In this document: positions 18,000 to 27,759 of the stretch, one piece after another
Position numbering within the stretch: the stretch's first letter is position 1
Layout of the letters: each line of letters opens with the position of its first letter
DNA from: Tsukamurella sputi
GTDB taxonomy: Bacteria; Actinomycetota; Actinomycetes; Mycobacteriales; Mycobacteriaceae
Assembly (NCBI RefSeq): GCF_007858445.1
Contig: NZ_VIGV01000007.1
Span: 1-64,000, forward strand
DNA: 64,000 nt
Direction: 5' to 3'
Notes under the pieces: model-generated
Databases searched by the model: none
The model's input: the letters and a program-made list of their open reading frames with translations, nothing else
Told to the model about the DNA's origin: nothing
Program-made: the position numbers and the translations under genes

Positions 18000-20209
18000 C
18001 ACCGGACGGGCTCGGACTTCCCGTCGAAGGTGAGCCACACGGCCGAGTTCGGGCCGAGCACGACCTCCACCGAGGCCTCGCGGCCGTGCCACGACCGCTT
18101 CTCGGCGGTGACGCCGCCCATGTTGCCGGCGCCGGAACCCTCGTAGGCCGTGGAGTCGGTGTTGAGGATCTCGCGCCAGGCACCGTCGAAGGGCACGCCC
18201 ACGCGGTAGCGCTCGTGGGTCTGCCCCGAGAAGTTGTAGAGGCACAGCACGACGGATCCGTCGCTGCCCCAGCGCAGGAAGCTGAGCACGTTGTTCTGCG
18301 AGTCGTTCGCGTCCACCCACTCGTAGCCCGACGGGGTGGTGTCCTGGCTCCACAGGGCGGGATGCGAGCGGTACGCGGCGTTGAGATCCCTGGTGAGCGC
18401 CTGGATCCCGGCGTGCAGCTCGCCCTCCCAGCCGTCGAGGCTGTCCCAATCGAGGGAACGCTCCTCGGACCACTCACGGACCTGCCCGAACTCCTGGCCC
18501 ATGAACAGCAGTTGCTTGCCCGGGTGCCCCCACATGTAGGCCAGCAGCGCTCGCACCCCGGAGGCCTTGGTGTGGGCGTCGCCCGGCATCCGCGTCCACA
18601 GCGTGCCCTTGCCGTGCACCACCTCGTCGTGACTGATCGGGAGCACGAAGTTCTCGCTCCACGCGTACATCAGCGAGAAGGTGACCTCGTGGTGGTGGAA
18701 GTTGCGGTGCACCTGATCGCGCCCCAGGTAGCCCAGGGTGTCGTGCATCCAGCCCATGTTCCACTTCATCGTGAAGCCGAGGCCGCCCAGGTTGGTGGGC
18801 CGGGTGACGCCCGGCCAGCTGGTGGATTCCTCGGCCACGGTGACCACGCCCGGGAAGTGCTTGTGCACGGTGGCGTTCATCTCCTGCAGGAACTCCACGG
18901 CCTCGAGGTTCTCGCGCCCGCCGTAGACGTTCGGCGTCCAGCCGCCCTCGGGGCGGGAGTAGTCGAGGTAGAGCATGGATGCGACGGCGTCCACGCGCAG
19001 CCCGTCGACGTGGAACTCGTCGAACCAGTAGAGGGCGTTGGCCACCAGGAAGTTCCGTACCTCGCGGCGGCCGAAGTCGAAGACGTAGGTGCCCCAGTCC
19101 AGCTGCTCGCCGCGCTGCGGATCGCCGTGCTCGTAGAGCGGCCGCCCGTCGAACCGGGCCAACGCCCAGGCGTCCTTCGGGAAGTGCGCGGGCACCCAGT
19201 CCATGATCACGCCGATACCGCGCGCGTGCATCACGTCCACGAACTCGCGGAATTCGTCGGGGGTGCCGAACCGGGATGTGGGCGCGAAGTAGGAGGTCAC
19301 CTGGTAACCCCACGAGCCGCCGAAGGGGTGCTCCGCCACGGGCAGCAGCTCGATGTGCGTGAAGCCGGTCTCGGTGACGTAGTCCGCCAGCTCGTGCGCG
19401 AGGTCCAGGTAGCTCAGGCCCTGCCGCCACGAGCCCAGGTGCACCTCGTAGGTGCTCATCGGCCGGTCGGTGGGGATCTGCTTGGCCCGCTCGGCGATCC
19501 ACGCGCCGTCGCGCCACTCGTGCGTGCTGTGCGTGACGATCGACGCGGTGGCCGGGGGAACCTCGGTGCGCCGCGCCATCGGGTCGGCCTTCTCGACGGT
19601 GCCGCCGTCGTCGGTGAAGATCCGGAACTTGTACGCGGCACCGTCGCCGACGCCGGGCACGAAGACCTCCCAGACGCCCGAGGAGCCGAGCGTGCGCATG
19701 GGGTACGACTCGCCGGACCAGTACTCGAAATCGCCGATCACGGTGACGCCGCGGGCGTTCGGCGCCCATACCGCGAAGGACGTTCCCGTGACCTCGCCGT
19801 CGGGCGTGGAGTAGCTGCGCAGGTGCGCGCCCAGGACGTCCCACAGCCGTTCGTGCCGGCCCTCCGAGATCAGGTGCTGGTCGAGCTCGCCGATCGTCGG
19901 CAGGAACCGGTAGCCGTCGGCCACCACGGTGCTGCCCGCGGGGTAGAGCACCTCGTACCGGTAGTCGGCGAGGTCGGAGATGGGGACCTCCGTGCCCCAC
20001 AGTGCGCCCTGCAGCTGGGCGAGGGGGTAGTGCTCCCCGCCGATCACCGCCGCCACCGCGGTCGCGCCGGGCTTGAGCGCCCGGAGCACCGTGCCGCGGA
20101 CCGTCGGGTGGGCGCCCAGGATCGCGTGCGGGTCGTGGTACGTGCCGGACAGCAGTCGCGCGGCGGTGTCGGGATCGACGGCCGCTGCGGCGGCGGGGTT
20201 CTCGGTCAT
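17999..20209 (-). CDS. glgB: 1,4-alpha-glucan branching enzyme
   Basis: The product (736 aa) is a GH13 branching enzyme that cuts alpha-1,4-glucan and re-attaches the piece by alpha-1,6 links. It contains an N-terminal carbohydrate-binding region, the CBM48 segment ([22 protein letters not shown]), the catalytic barrel with the nucleophile in [11 protein letters not shown] (about Asp407), the acid/base in [13 protein letters not shown] (about Glu460) and [13 protein letters not shown]. The length is normal. It lies 46 bp downstream of glgE, and the pair builds alpha-glucan from maltose 1-phosphate. Confidence 0.96.
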   Translation of the reverse strand: MTENPAAAAAVDPDTAARLLSGTYHDPHAILGAHPTVRGTVLRALKPGATAVAAVIGGEHYPLAQLQGALWGTEVPISDLADYRYEVLYPAGSTVVADGYRFLPTIGELDQHLISEGRHERLWDVLGAHLRSYSTPDGEVTGTSFAVWAPNARGVTVIGDFEYWSGESYPMRTLGSSGVWEVFVPGVGDGAAYKFRIFTDDGGTVEKADPMARRTEVPPATASIVTHSTHEWRDGAWIAERAKQIPTDRPMSTYEVHLGSWRQGLSYLDLAHELADYVTETGFTHIELLPVAEHPFGGSWGYQVTSYFAPTSRFGTPDEFREFVDVMHARGIGVIMDWVPAHFPKDAWALARFDGRPLYEHGDPQRGEQLDWGTYVFDFGRREVRNFLVANALYWFDEFHVDGLRVDAVASMLYLDYSRPEGGWTPNVYGGRENLEAVEFLQEMNATVHKHFPGVVTVAEESTSWPGVTRPTNLGGLGFTMKWNMGWMHDTLGYLGRDQVHRNFHHHEVTFSLMYAWSENFVLPISHDEVVHGKGTLWTRMPGDAHTKASGVRALLAYMWGHPGKQLLFMGQEFGQVREWSEERSLDWDSLDGWEGELHAGIQALTRDLNAAYRSHPALWSQDTTPSGYEWVDANDSQNNVLSFLRWGSDGSVVLCLYNFSGQTHERYRVGVPFDGAWREILNTDSTAYEGSGAGNMGGVTAEKRSWHGREASVEVVLGPNSAVWLTFDGKSEPVR

Positions 20210-20255
20210 CGCGTGGGGCCTTCCTCGGCGGTTCGGCGGGCGGCGGAGTGCATCG

Positions 20256-22256
20256 TCAGGGCTCCCGATAGGAGAGCTCCCGGCGCGTGCGGGTGTCGAG
20301 CTGCGGCAGCACCAGGATGTGGGCCACGTTGCGCCAGGGCTCCAGCCGCACGAAGTTCGCCTGACCCCAGTGGTAGACCTCGCCCGAGACCTCGTCGCGC
20401 ACGGGGAAGCGCTCGTGCCAGTCCATCCCGAGCGCAGGAAGATCCAGCCAGACGTTCCCCGCCTCGGCCCCGAAGGGGTTGAGGTTCACCACGACCAGTA
20501 CCACGTCGCCCGTGTTCGGGTCGTGCTTGCTGTAGGCGATGAGGGCGTCGTTGTCGACCGCGTGGAAGTGCAGGTTCCGCAGCTGCTGCAGCGCCGGGTG
20601 CCGGCGGCGGATCTCGTTGAGTCGCGTGATCCACGGCTCCAGCGACTCCCCGCGGCTCTGCGCGGCCTTGAAGTCACGCGGACGCAGCTCGTACTTCTCC
20701 GAGTCGAGGTACTCCTCGCTGCCCTCGCGGACCGGGACGTGCTCGTAGAGCTCGTAGCCCGAGTACATGCCCCAGCTGGGGGACAGCGTGCAGGCGAGCG
20801 TCGCGCGGATGGCGAACATGCCCGGCCCGCCGTGCTGCAGACTCTCGTGCAGGATGTCCGGCGTGTTCACCCACAGGTTCGGCCGGCAGATGTCGGCCTT
20901 CGCGGCGTGTTCGCGGGCGAACTCCTCGAGCTCCCACTTGGCGGTGCGCCACGTGAAGTAGGTGTAACTCTGGGTGAAGCCCAGCTTGCCCAGGCCGTAC
21001 ATGCGGGCCGGCCGGGTGAAGGCCTCGGCCAGGAACAGGACGTTCGGGTTGACCTTCTTGACCTCCGCGATGAGCCAGTGCCAGAAGTCCGGCGGCTTGG
21101 TGTGCGGGTTGTCCACCCGGAAGATCTCGATGCCGCGTTGCACCCAGAACAAGGTGACCCGCAGCAGCTCCCGGTAGATGCCGGTGCGGTCCTCGTCGAA
21201 GTTGATCGGATAGATGTCCTGGTACTTCTTCGGCGGGTTCTCGGCGTACGCGATGGTGCCGTCCGGCAGCACGGTGAACCACTCCGGGTGCTCCCGTGCC
21301 CACGGGTGGTCCGGCGCCGCCTGGAACGCCAGGTCGAGCGCCACCTCCATGCCGAGGTCCCGCGCGCGCTGGACGAAGTAGTCGAAGTCCTCGAGTGTTC
21401 CCAGCGCGGGATGCACCGCGTCGTGCCCGCCCTCGTCGGAACCGATCGCCCACGGCACGCCCACGTCGTGCTCGTCCGGGGTGAGAGTGTTGTTGCGGCC
21501 CTTGCGGTTGAGCCTGCCGATCGGATGGATCGGCGGGAGGTAGACGATGTCGAAGCCCATGTCCGCGACGCGCGGCAGGTCCTCCGCGGCGGTGTGGAAG
21601 GTGCCGTGCACCGGCCTGCCCTCGTGGTCCCAGCCGCCGGTGGAGCGGGGGAAGAGCTCGTACCAGGAGCCGAACAGGGCGCGGGTGCGGTCCACCCACA
21701 CCCGGTAGGTGCGCGACTTGGTGATGAGGTCGCGCACGGGGTACTGCTGCAGCAGCCGGGTGATGTCGGGATGCAGTGCGGCGCCCGTCCGCTCGACGAG
21801 GCTGCGGTCGCCGTCGCGCAGCGCGGCGGCCGCGGCGAGGACGGCGGCGCGGTCCCCGTCGGGCACGCCCGGCGCGGCGCGGTCGAGCAGGCGCGCCCCG
21901 AGCTCGAGGTCGTTGGCGAGTTCCGCGGGTCCCTGCCCGGCGGCGAGCTTCTTCTGCACGGCGCTGCGCCACGTGGTGGCGGGATCGGACCAGCCCTCGA
22001 TCCGCAGCGACCAGTAGCCGACGAGGTCCGGTCGGAAGAGTGCGTGGAAACGGTCCGGTTCCGCGGCCGGGGACATCCGGACGTACGTCGCGGTCCCGTC
22101 CGGCGCCGTCACGACCACCGAGGCCGCCACGGCGTCGTGGCCCTCGCGCCAGACCGTCGCGGACACCGGCACGACCTCGCCGACGACCGCCTTGCCGGGG
22201 TATTGCCCGCCCGACACCACGGGCTCGATGTCGTCGATGCCGATGCGCCCTGTCAC
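20256..22256 (-). CDS. glgE: Alpha-1,4-glucan:maltose-1-phosphate maltosyltransferase
   Basis: The product (666 aa from this start) is a GH13_3 enzyme that transfers maltose from maltose 1-phosphate to alpha-glucan. Visible features are [25 protein letters not shown] at the N-terminus, the nucleophile in [12 protein letters not shown], the acid in [11 protein letters not shown], and [15 protein letters not shown] 22256 is chosen because the frame's upstream GTG at 22325 lies inside a hairpin after dinG; neither has a clear ribosome-binding site. In M. tuberculosis glgP separates glgE from dinG; here it is absent. Confidence 0.93.
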   Translation of the reverse strand: MTGRIGIDDIEPVVSGGQYPGKAVVGEVVPVSATVWREGHDAVAASVVVTAPDGTATYVRMSPAAEPDRFHALFRPDLVGYWSLRIEGWSDPATTWRSAVQKKLAAGQGPAELANDLELGARLLDRAAPGVPDGDRAAVLAAAAALRDGDRSLVERTGAALHPDITRLLQQYPVRDLITKSRTYRVWVDRTRALFGSWYELFPRSTGGWDHEGRPVHGTFHTAAEDLPRVADMGFDIVYLPPIHPIGRLNRKGRNNTLTPDEHDVGVPWAIGSDEGGHDAVHPALGTLEDFDYFVQRARDLGMEVALDLAFQAAPDHPWAREHPEWFTVLPDGTIAYAENPPKKYQDIYPINFDEDRTGIYRELLRVTLFWVQRGIEIFRVDNPHTKPPDFWHWLIAEVKKVNPNVLFLAEAFTRPARMYGLGKLGFTQSYTYFTWRTAKWELEEFAREHAAKADICRPNLWVNTPDILHESLQHGGPGMFAIRATLACTLSPSWGMYSGYELYEHVPVREGSEEYLDSEKYELRPRDFKAAQSRGESLEPWITRLNEIRRRHPALQQLRNLHFHAVDNDALIAYSKHDPNTGDVVLVVVNLNPFGAEAGNVWLDLPALGMDWHERFPVRDEVSGEVYHWGQANFVRLEPWRNVAHILVLPQLDTRTRRELSYREP

Positions 22257-22301
22257 CGGGTCAACGGTAGTCGACGCGATCGGATTACGGGCGGGTACTC
22301 C

Positions 22302-22376
22302 GGCCCCGTCCAGGGCTCCGGGCACCCGGACCTGCGGGCTTCTCCGTCTGTGCCCGGACGGTTCCGGAACGGGGCC
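22302..22376 (-). terminator. Nested hairpin after dinG, likely terminator or glgE leader structure
   Basis: GGCCCCGT (22302-22309) pairs with ACGGGGCC (22369-22376), and inside it CCGGGCAC (22318-22325) pairs with GTGCCCGG (22350-22357). Both are perfect eight-base stems. The outer stem starts at the base next to the dinG stop, which suits a terminator; it could also fold in the glgE leader. No U tract is present. Confidence 0.45.
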
Positions 22377-24419
22377 TCAGGACTGTGAGAGTCGCTGCAG
22401 TGCGGCCACCGCGGTGTCGCGGTTCGCGGTCTCCCAGAACGGCGGCAGGGAGGCCCGCAGGAAGCCTCCGTACCGGGCCGTTGCGAGGCGCGAGTCCAGG
22501 ACGGCGACGACGCCCTTGTCGTCGGTCGAGCGCAGCAGCCGGCCGACGCCCTGGGCGAGGAGCAGCGCCGCGTGCGTGGCCGCCACTGCCATGAACCCGT
22601 TGCCCCCGCGCGATTCGACGGCGCGCTGCCGCGCGGTGAGCAGCGGATCGTCGGGGCGGGGGAAGGGGATCCGGTCGATGAGCACGAGGGAGAGCGACGG
22701 GCCGGGCACGTCCACGCCCTGCCACAGGCTGAGCGTGCCGAACAGCGAGGTCGCCGGGTCGGCGGCGAAATCGCGCACCAGCTGGCCGGTGTTCCCCTCG
22801 CCCTGGCACAGGATCGGGGTGTCCAGCCGCTCGCGCAGCGCCTCGGCGGCGGCCTTCGCCGCGCGCGTGGAGCTGAACAGTCCGAGGGTGCGTCCGCCCG
22901 CGGCGGTGATCAGGGTCTCGATCTCGTCGAGGATCGCGGGCGCGGTCCCGTCGCGGCCGGGCGGGGGCAGCTTCGTGGCCACGTAGAGGATGCCGGACTT
23001 CGTGTAGTCGAAGGGGGAGCCGACGTCGATGTGACTCCATTCGAGCTTCGCCTCGGGCTTCTTGCCGGTGGCGAGCGCAGGGTCGCGATCGGGCTCGGGC
23101 GCGCCGGAGCCGCCCGCGCGCGGCAGGCCCCACGAGCCGGCGACCGTGTCGAAGGCGCCGCCCACGGCGAGGGTCGCGGAGGTGAGCACCACCGTGGACT
23201 CGCCGAACAGCTTGGTGCGCAACAACCCGCCGACGGACAGCGGTGCGACGTACAGGGTCCGGCGGAATCCGCCGCCGCGGGTGGGGACGTCCGAGGTCCA
23301 CACCACATCCCGGCGCTTGGACTCATCGGGCTCGTCGAAGGCCGTGAGCACGCGGACCGCGGTGTCGTGCACCTCGTCGAGCGCGGTGAGGGCGGCGCTG
23401 CGGGCCGCGGCGGCGTCGGAGTCGAGATTCGCGCCGCGCGCGGGACCGACGGCGGTGCGCGTCGCCCAGGCCGCGTCGCGGACGGCGGCCAAGGCGGGGC
23501 CGGCACCGTCAGGCAGGCCGAGCCAGCGCCGCGTGCCGCACTCGTCGAGGAGCCCGGTCAGGCCCTCCGACGCGGCGACGAGGGCGTCGGCGATCTCCTC
23601 CTCCACGAGCTTGCCCGCGCGCCGCGCCGCGGCCGCGACCACGGCGCCCGTCAGCTCGGCGGTGGCGACGGAGGTCACCCGGTCGACGAGCTCGTGCGCC
23701 TCGTCCACGATGACGGCGTCGTGGTCGGGCAACACCTTGACCTCGGTCATCGCGTCGATCGCGAGGAGGGCGTGGTTGGTGACCACCATGTCCACCTGGC
23801 CGGTGCGCTTGCGCGCGGCCTCGGCGAAGCAGTCCTGGCCGTAGGTGCAGTTGGTGGCGCCGAGACACTCCCGTGCGCCGACACTGACCAGCCGCCAGGA
23901 CTGGTCGCTCACGGCGGGCGTCAGCTCGTCGCGGTCGCCGGTCTCGGTGTCGCTGCTCCACTCGCGCACGCGCTTCATCTCGCGGCCGAGTCGTGAGGCG
24001 GCGAAGGGGTCGAACAGCTCCTCGCTGTCGGGTTCGGAGGCGACGGAGCTGTGCAGCTTGTTCAGGCACAGGTAGTTGCCGCGTCCCTTGAGGATGGCGA
24101 ACTCCGGCTCGCGGTTCAGGTCCTTCTTCAGTGCCTTCGCCAGCCGCGGCAGGTCGCGGTCCACGAGCTGCTGCTGCAGTGCGATGGTCGCGGTGCTGAC
24201 GACGACCGTCTTGCCCGAGGTGACGGCGTGCCGGATCGCGGGGACGAGGTAGGCCAGCGATTTGCCGGTGCCGGTTCCGGCCTGGACGGCGAGGTGCTCG
24301 CCGGTGTCGAGGGAGTGCGCGACGGCGGCGGCCATCCGCACCTGCCCGTCCCGCTTGCTGCCGCCGAGTGCGGTGACCGCGGTGTCCAGCAGTTTCGGCA
24401 CGATCGGCGGTTCAGTCAC
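22377..24419 (-). CDS. dinG: ATP-dependent DNA helicase DinG
   Basis: The product (680 aa) is an XPD/DinG superfamily 2 helicase. Visible motifs are Walker A in VQAGTGTGKSLAYL, the iron-sulfur Cys set around ECLGATNCTYGQDCF, the DEAH box in VIVDEAHELVDRV, and the C-terminal GVDVPGPSLSLVLIDRIPFP and ATHAALLLAQGVGRLLRS. It unwinds damaged or structured DNA such as D-loops and R-loops. The start is GTG. It corresponds to Rv1329c in the conserved gene order. Confidence 0.93.
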   Translation of the reverse strand: MTEPPIVPKLLDTAVTALGGSKRDGQVRMAAAVAHSLDTGEHLAVQAGTGTGKSLAYLVPAIRHAVTSGKTVVVSTATIALQQQLVDRDLPRLAKALKKDLNREPEFAILKGRGNYLCLNKLHSSVASEPDSEELFDPFAASRLGREMKRVREWSSDTETGDRDELTPAVSDQSWRLVSVGARECLGATNCTYGQDCFAEAARKRTGQVDMVVTNHALLAIDAMTEVKVLPDHDAVIVDEAHELVDRVTSVATAELTGAVVAAAARRAGKLVEEEIADALVAASEGLTGLLDECGTRRWLGLPDGAGPALAAVRDAAWATRTAVGPARGANLDSDAAAARSAALTALDEVHDTAVRVLTAFDEPDESKRRDVVWTSDVPTRGGGFRRTLYVAPLSVGGLLRTKLFGESTVVLTSATLAVGGAFDTVAGSWGLPRAGGSGAPEPDRDPALATGKKPEAKLEWSHIDVGSPFDYTKSGILYVATKLPPPGRDGTAPAILDEIETLITAAGGRTLGLFSSTRAAKAAAEALRERLDTPILCQGEGNTGQLVRDFAADPATSLFGTLSLWQGVDVPGPSLSLVLIDRIPFPRPDDPLLTARQRAVESRGGNGFMAVAATHAALLLAQGVGRLLRSTDDKGVVAVLDSRLATARYGGFLRASLPPFWETANRDTAVAALQRLSQS

Positions 24420-24497
24420 CCGGAGAGTCTACCGGCGGGAGGGGGGACGACCGCGCAGCGCGGCCCGTGTCACGGACGCTGGAAGCCCGTGCGGCCT

Positions 24498-25373
24498 TCA
24501 ACCGGGCGCGAGGTGGTCCAGGAGGGTGCGGGTCATCGCGCCCGCCGCGGCCGACGGTGCCGCCCGGGTCGCGAGGGACAGGTTCGTCCGAGCGGACCGG
24601 GCGAGCGGGACGGTCGTCAGCCCGGCGCGGCCCGCCGCCATCGAGTCGGTGAGCACCGCGACGCCGGCGCCGTGCGACGCGAGCGCCAGCAGCGCCTCGG
24701 GGGAGTGCGCCTGGACCGCGGGTTCGACCGAGGCTCGCTCGGCCGCGCAGGTGATCTCGAGGGCGGTGCGCACGCCCGTGCCGGGCGGCAGGCACAGTAC
24801 CGTCGCGCCCGCGAGATCCGCGCAGTCGACCCGGTCCCGCCCGGCCCACGGGTGCCCCGCGGGCACGGCGACCGTGAGCGGCTCGCGGAGGAGGCGGTGC
24901 ATCACGAGCGCGTCCGGCAGGCGCCGGGCGTGCGCGACGAGGGCCACGTCGAGCGCGCCGCCGACGAGGTCCGCGACCAGGTCGTCCGAATTGCCCTCCA
25001 CGACGTCGACGGTGACGCCGGGGTGCGCCGCGCGGAAGGCCGCGAAGCCCGCGAGGTAGCCGGGGATGGTGCAACCGATCACGGTACCGAGCCGTACGTG
25101 CCCGCGGACGACACCGGAGAGCTCGTCGGCGACGGTCCGCACGGCGTCGACGGCCGCCAGGGCCGCACGGGCGTGCGGCAGGAGAGCGATCCCCTCCGTC
25201 GTGGGCCCGACGGTGCGCCCGCGGCGGTCGAGGAGGCGGTGCCCCAGTTCGCGCTCGAGCTTGGCGACCTGCGCCGAGACGCCCGACTGTGCGACGTGCA
25301 GGTCGTCGGCGGCCGCGGTGAACGAGCCGTGCTCGGCGACGGCGACGAGGTAGCGGAGCTGGTGAAGTTCCAT
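24498..25373 (-). CDS. LysR-family transcriptional regulator
   Basis: The product (291 aa) has the N-terminal HTH (MELHQLRYLVAVAEHGSFTAAADDLHVAQSGVSAQVAKLERELG) and an effector domain from about residue 90. ATG 25373 is preceded by an in-frame GTG at 25376. It is divergent from a SnoaL-like gene with 70 bp between, which holds an inverted repeat (25383-25403). It probably controls that neighbour; the ligand is unknown. Confidence 0.88.
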   Translation of the reverse strand: MELHQLRYLVAVAEHGSFTAAADDLHVAQSGVSAQVAKLERELGHRLLDRRGRTVGPTTEGIALLPHARAALAAVDAVRTVADELSGVVRGHVRLGTVIGCTIPGYLAGFAAFRAAHPGVTVDVVEGNSDDLVADLVGGALDVALVAHARRLPDALVMHRLLREPLTVAVPAGHPWAGRDRVDCADLAGATVLCLPPGTGVRTALEITCAAERASVEPAVQAHSPEALLALASHGAGVAVLTDSMAAGRAGLTTVPLARSARTNLSLATRAAPSAAAGAMTRTLLDHLAPG

Positions 25374-25382
25374 CACTGATGA

Positions 25383-25403
25383 TGATACTTCTCATCGGTA
25401 TCA
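25383..25403. promoter_or_regulatory. Inverted repeat between LysR gene and SnoaL-like gene
   Basis: TGATAC (25383-25388) and GTATCA (25398-25403) are perfect inverted half-sites with nine bases between. The centre lies 20 bases upstream of the LysR start and about 50 before the SnoaL-like start, as expected for a LysR recognition site. Assignment to this regulator is inference. Confidence 0.55.
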
Positions 25404-25443
25404 GCTGTTGGATTTATGCGCAGCGGGGACGCAGGGTGGAGTC

Positions 25444-25803
25444 ATGACCGAGAACATGAACCCCCGCCGCCTCGCCGAGATCTACTTCGCCTGCTGGGAG
25501 GCCAAGGATTTCGCCCCGCTCCGCTCCCATCTCGCCCCCGATTGCCGATTCGCCGGCGTCTTCGGCGTGGCCACCGGGCCCGACGAGTTCCTCGCCGGCC
25601 TCACGGGTATGGCCGGGGCCACCGATTCCCTCGCGGTACGCGCACGCGTCGCCGATGACACCGACGTCATCACCTGGTTCGACCTGGGGATGGGGGGTGC
25701 GCCCGCCACCGCGGTCGCCAACTGGACGCACGTGGAGAACGGCCTCATCACGGAGGTGAACGTGACCTTCGATCCGCGTGAGATCCTCGCCGCCTCGGCC
25801 TGA
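25444..25803 (+). CDS. SnoaL-like (NTF2-fold) small protein
   Basis: The product (119 aa) has the cone-shaped NTF2/SnoaL pattern: LAEIYFACWEAKDFAPLRSHLAPDCRF, then GPDEFLAGL and an antiparallel sheet ending ITEVNVTFDPREIL. Members include cyclases, isomerases and ligand-binding proteins; the active role here is not predictable. The divergent LysR gene is the likely regulator. Confidence 0.8.
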   Translation: MTENMNPRRLAEIYFACWEAKDFAPLRSHLAPDCRFAGVFGVATGPDEFLAGLTGMAGATDSLAVRARVADDTDVITWFDLGMGGAPATAVANWTHVENGLITEVNVTFDPREILAASA

Positions 25804-25846
25804 CCGGCGGGCGGCTCCGGGCGACGCGGGCCGCTACGCTGGCCCG

Positions 25847-26509
25847 ATGACCGGGACCGACGGGCGTCGCTACAGCGGCGTCAGCGCCGAGGCGCGGCGC
25901 GATGAGCGCCGCGCGCGGTTCGTCGACGCCGCGCTCACCGTCGCCGCGCGGGACGGGGTGGGTGCCGTGAGCGCCCGCTCGCTGTGTGCGGAGTCGGGTC
26001 TGCACGCCCGGTACTTCCGCGAGACCTTCGACTCGCCCGATCAGGTGCTCGCCGAGGCCTTCGACGCGATGGCCGCCTCGGTCGTGGCCGATGCCCAGGC
26101 CGCGATCTCAGCGGTGCCGGAGGGCGGCGCCGAGGGGATCGAGCGGAAGGTCCGCGCGGGTGTGCGCGCCTCCCTGGCCTCGATGAACGTCGATCCGCGC
26201 CGGGCCGTGCTCCTCATGGGCGCCGACCTGCATCCCGGGCTCCGCGCCCGGCGGGAGGCGCTGATCGACCTGCTCGCCGGAGCGATGGCGGCCCAAGCCG
26301 CGGAACTGCTCGACGACCCGCCCGATCCGCTCGACGCGCGGCTGTCGGCGCGGCTCATCGTCGTCGGAGGCATCGACCTGGCGATCGCCGCGCGCTCCGG
26401 CCGGATCGACGCCGAACCGCAGCGGATCGAGGAGATCATGGTCGCCGGAATCCTCGGGAACCGCGAGCTCACGGCCGTGCTGCGGCGACTTCGGGGGACG
26501 CCGGACTAG
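25847..26509 (+). CDS. TetR-family transcriptional regulator
   Basis: The product (220 aa) has a TetR N-terminal HTH: ARRDERRARFVDAALTVAARDGVGAVSARSLCAESGLHARYFRETFDSPDQVLAEAFDAM. The rest is a helical ligand domain. It lies 53 bp upstream of the MpaB-type gene in the same direction; the gap holds an imperfect palindrome. It probably represses that gene, and perhaps responds to the enzyme's substrate. Confidence 0.88.
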   Translation: MTGTDGRRYSGVSAEARRDERRARFVDAALTVAARDGVGAVSARSLCAESGLHARYFRETFDSPDQVLAEAFDAMAASVVADAQAAISAVPEGGAEGIERKVRAGVRASLASMNVDPRRAVLLMGADLHPGLRARREALIDLLAGAMAAQAAELLDDPPDPLDARLSARLIVVGGIDLAIAARSGRIDAEPQRIEEIMVAGILGNRELTAVLRRLRGTPD

Positions 26510-26523
26510 CCCCGGGGAAATTG

Positions 26524-26542
26524 TGGCTACACACTGTGGCCA
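26524..26542. promoter_or_regulatory. Palindrome upstream of the MpaB-type oxygenase gene
   Basis: TGGCTACA (26524-26531) and TGTGGCCA (26535-26542) are inverted arms matching at seven of eight positions, three bases apart. It lies 20 bases before the ATG at 26563 and just after the TetR gene, so it is a candidate TetR operator over the promoter. Confidence 0.5.
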
Positions 26543-26562
26543 GATCGGCGTACATTCGGGGC

Positions 26563-27741
26563 ATGACCATCGCAGCCCCGCGCACCGCCGGCACCCCTGA
26601 GCGCTTCGATCGCGACCCGAAATGGGCGGCGCGGACCACGTTGCCGCTCCGGCTCCTGCAGAGCGACCGCCGGCCCTTCACCCCCGACGAGATCGAATGG
26701 GCCCGTGACGGCGTCAGCCGCGGGGACGAGCTCGGGAACCGGCTCGGGCGCGCCATGATCGACGATCGCGCCTTCTCGATGCGCGAGCTCGATGAGGCAC
26801 TCGGCACCGGGGAGAGCGCCGTCCCGGTACTGAGGGAACTGCTCGACGCGACCGGACCGGCGGCGACGCCCGCATGGGTCGACTTCGACGCCTGCGCGCG
26901 CGGCGCGGCGGTGTGCCGGCGCTCCGGCTCGCTGGGCCTCGACGTCCTCGCGACGGCCTCCCTCATGACCGGGTACACCACGTCCGCAACCACGCGGCAG
27001 CTCGTCGCGACCGGCCGCCTCGTCGAGGGCGTCGACGCGCGGATCCACGAGACGACGCAGTGGTGGGCGGAGATCATCGGGGGCGCGATGCGCCCGCACG
27101 AGCAGGGCTGGCGCTCGGCCGTGAAGGTCCGCGTCGTCCACGGGCTGGCCAACACCGCGCTGCTGCGCCGCGACGATTGGGACACCGCGGAGTGGGGCAT
27201 GCCCATCAACCAGTCCGACCAGCTCGGCACACTGGGCCTGTTCTCCACCACCTTCCTCATCGGCCTGCGCGCCCTGGGCATGCCGGTCTCCGCGGCGGAG
27301 GGCCGCGACGTGATGGCCCTGTGGCGCTACGTCGGCTGGCTGCTCGGCATCGACGAGCACGTCCTGCCCGTGACCGAGGGGGAGGGCCGTCGCCGCATGG
27401 TCCAGATCGGGCAGTACGCACCCGGCCCGGACGCCGATTCGGCGGTGCTCGGTCGCGCCCTGTACGGCAACTGGGGGAGGCACGACTACCCGGTGGCGCA
27501 GGCGGTGCGCCGCATCTTCCATCAGCGCTACCTGGGCAGCCTCGAGGCCGTCTTCGCGGGCCCTGCCGGCCTGCGCGACCTCGGCCTGCCCCTGGAGCTG
27601 CCGTGGGCCGTGCCGGTGGCGTGGGCGAATCACCTGCCCTTCCAGGCGGCGGCGCGCCTCTCGCCCGTCGCGCGGCGGTGGGTGACAGCGCGCGGCGAAC
27701 GCCAGATCGAGACGTGGCTGCGGCGCAACCGGCGGGGCTGA
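26563..27741 (+). CDS. Oxygenase MpaB/rubber oxygenase (Lcp) family protein
   Basis: The product (392 aa) is a DUF2236-type protein, all helical, with VKVRVVHGLANTALLRRDDWD, WGMPINQSDQLGTLGLFSTTFLIGLRALG and YVGWLLGIDEHVLP in the usual order. Known relatives are heme b oxygenases such as Lcp (poly-isoprene cleavage) and fungal MpaB. The His in VVHGL is a candidate heme ligand. No export signal is visible, unlike secreted Lcp, so rubber is an unlikely substrate; an isoprenoid or lipid is more plausible. Confidence 0.8.
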   Translation: MTIAAPRTAGTPERFDRDPKWAARTTLPLRLLQSDRRPFTPDEIEWARDGVSRGDELGNRLGRAMIDDRAFSMRELDEALGTGESAVPVLRELLDATGPAATPAWVDFDACARGAAVCRRSGSLGLDVLATASLMTGYTTSATTRQLVATGRLVEGVDARIHETTQWWAEIIGGAMRPHEQGWRSAVKVRVVHGLANTALLRRDDWDTAEWGMPINQSDQLGTLGLFSTTFLIGLRALGMPVSAAEGRDVMALWRYVGWLLGIDEHVLPVTEGEGRRRMVQIGQYAPGPDADSAVLGRALYGNWGRHDYPVAQAVRRIFHQRYLGSLEAVFAGPAGLRDLGLPLELPWAVPVAWANHLPFQAAARLSPVARRWVTARGERQIETWLRRNRRG

Positions 27742-27759
27742 GCGCGGCACGGATCCGGT

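Noticed and set aside
17999-22388. Long plus-strand frames opposite glgB and glgE
   Set aside because: The minus-strand genes are unmistakable GH13 enzymes; the plus-strand frames have no motifs and are typical GC-skew shadows.
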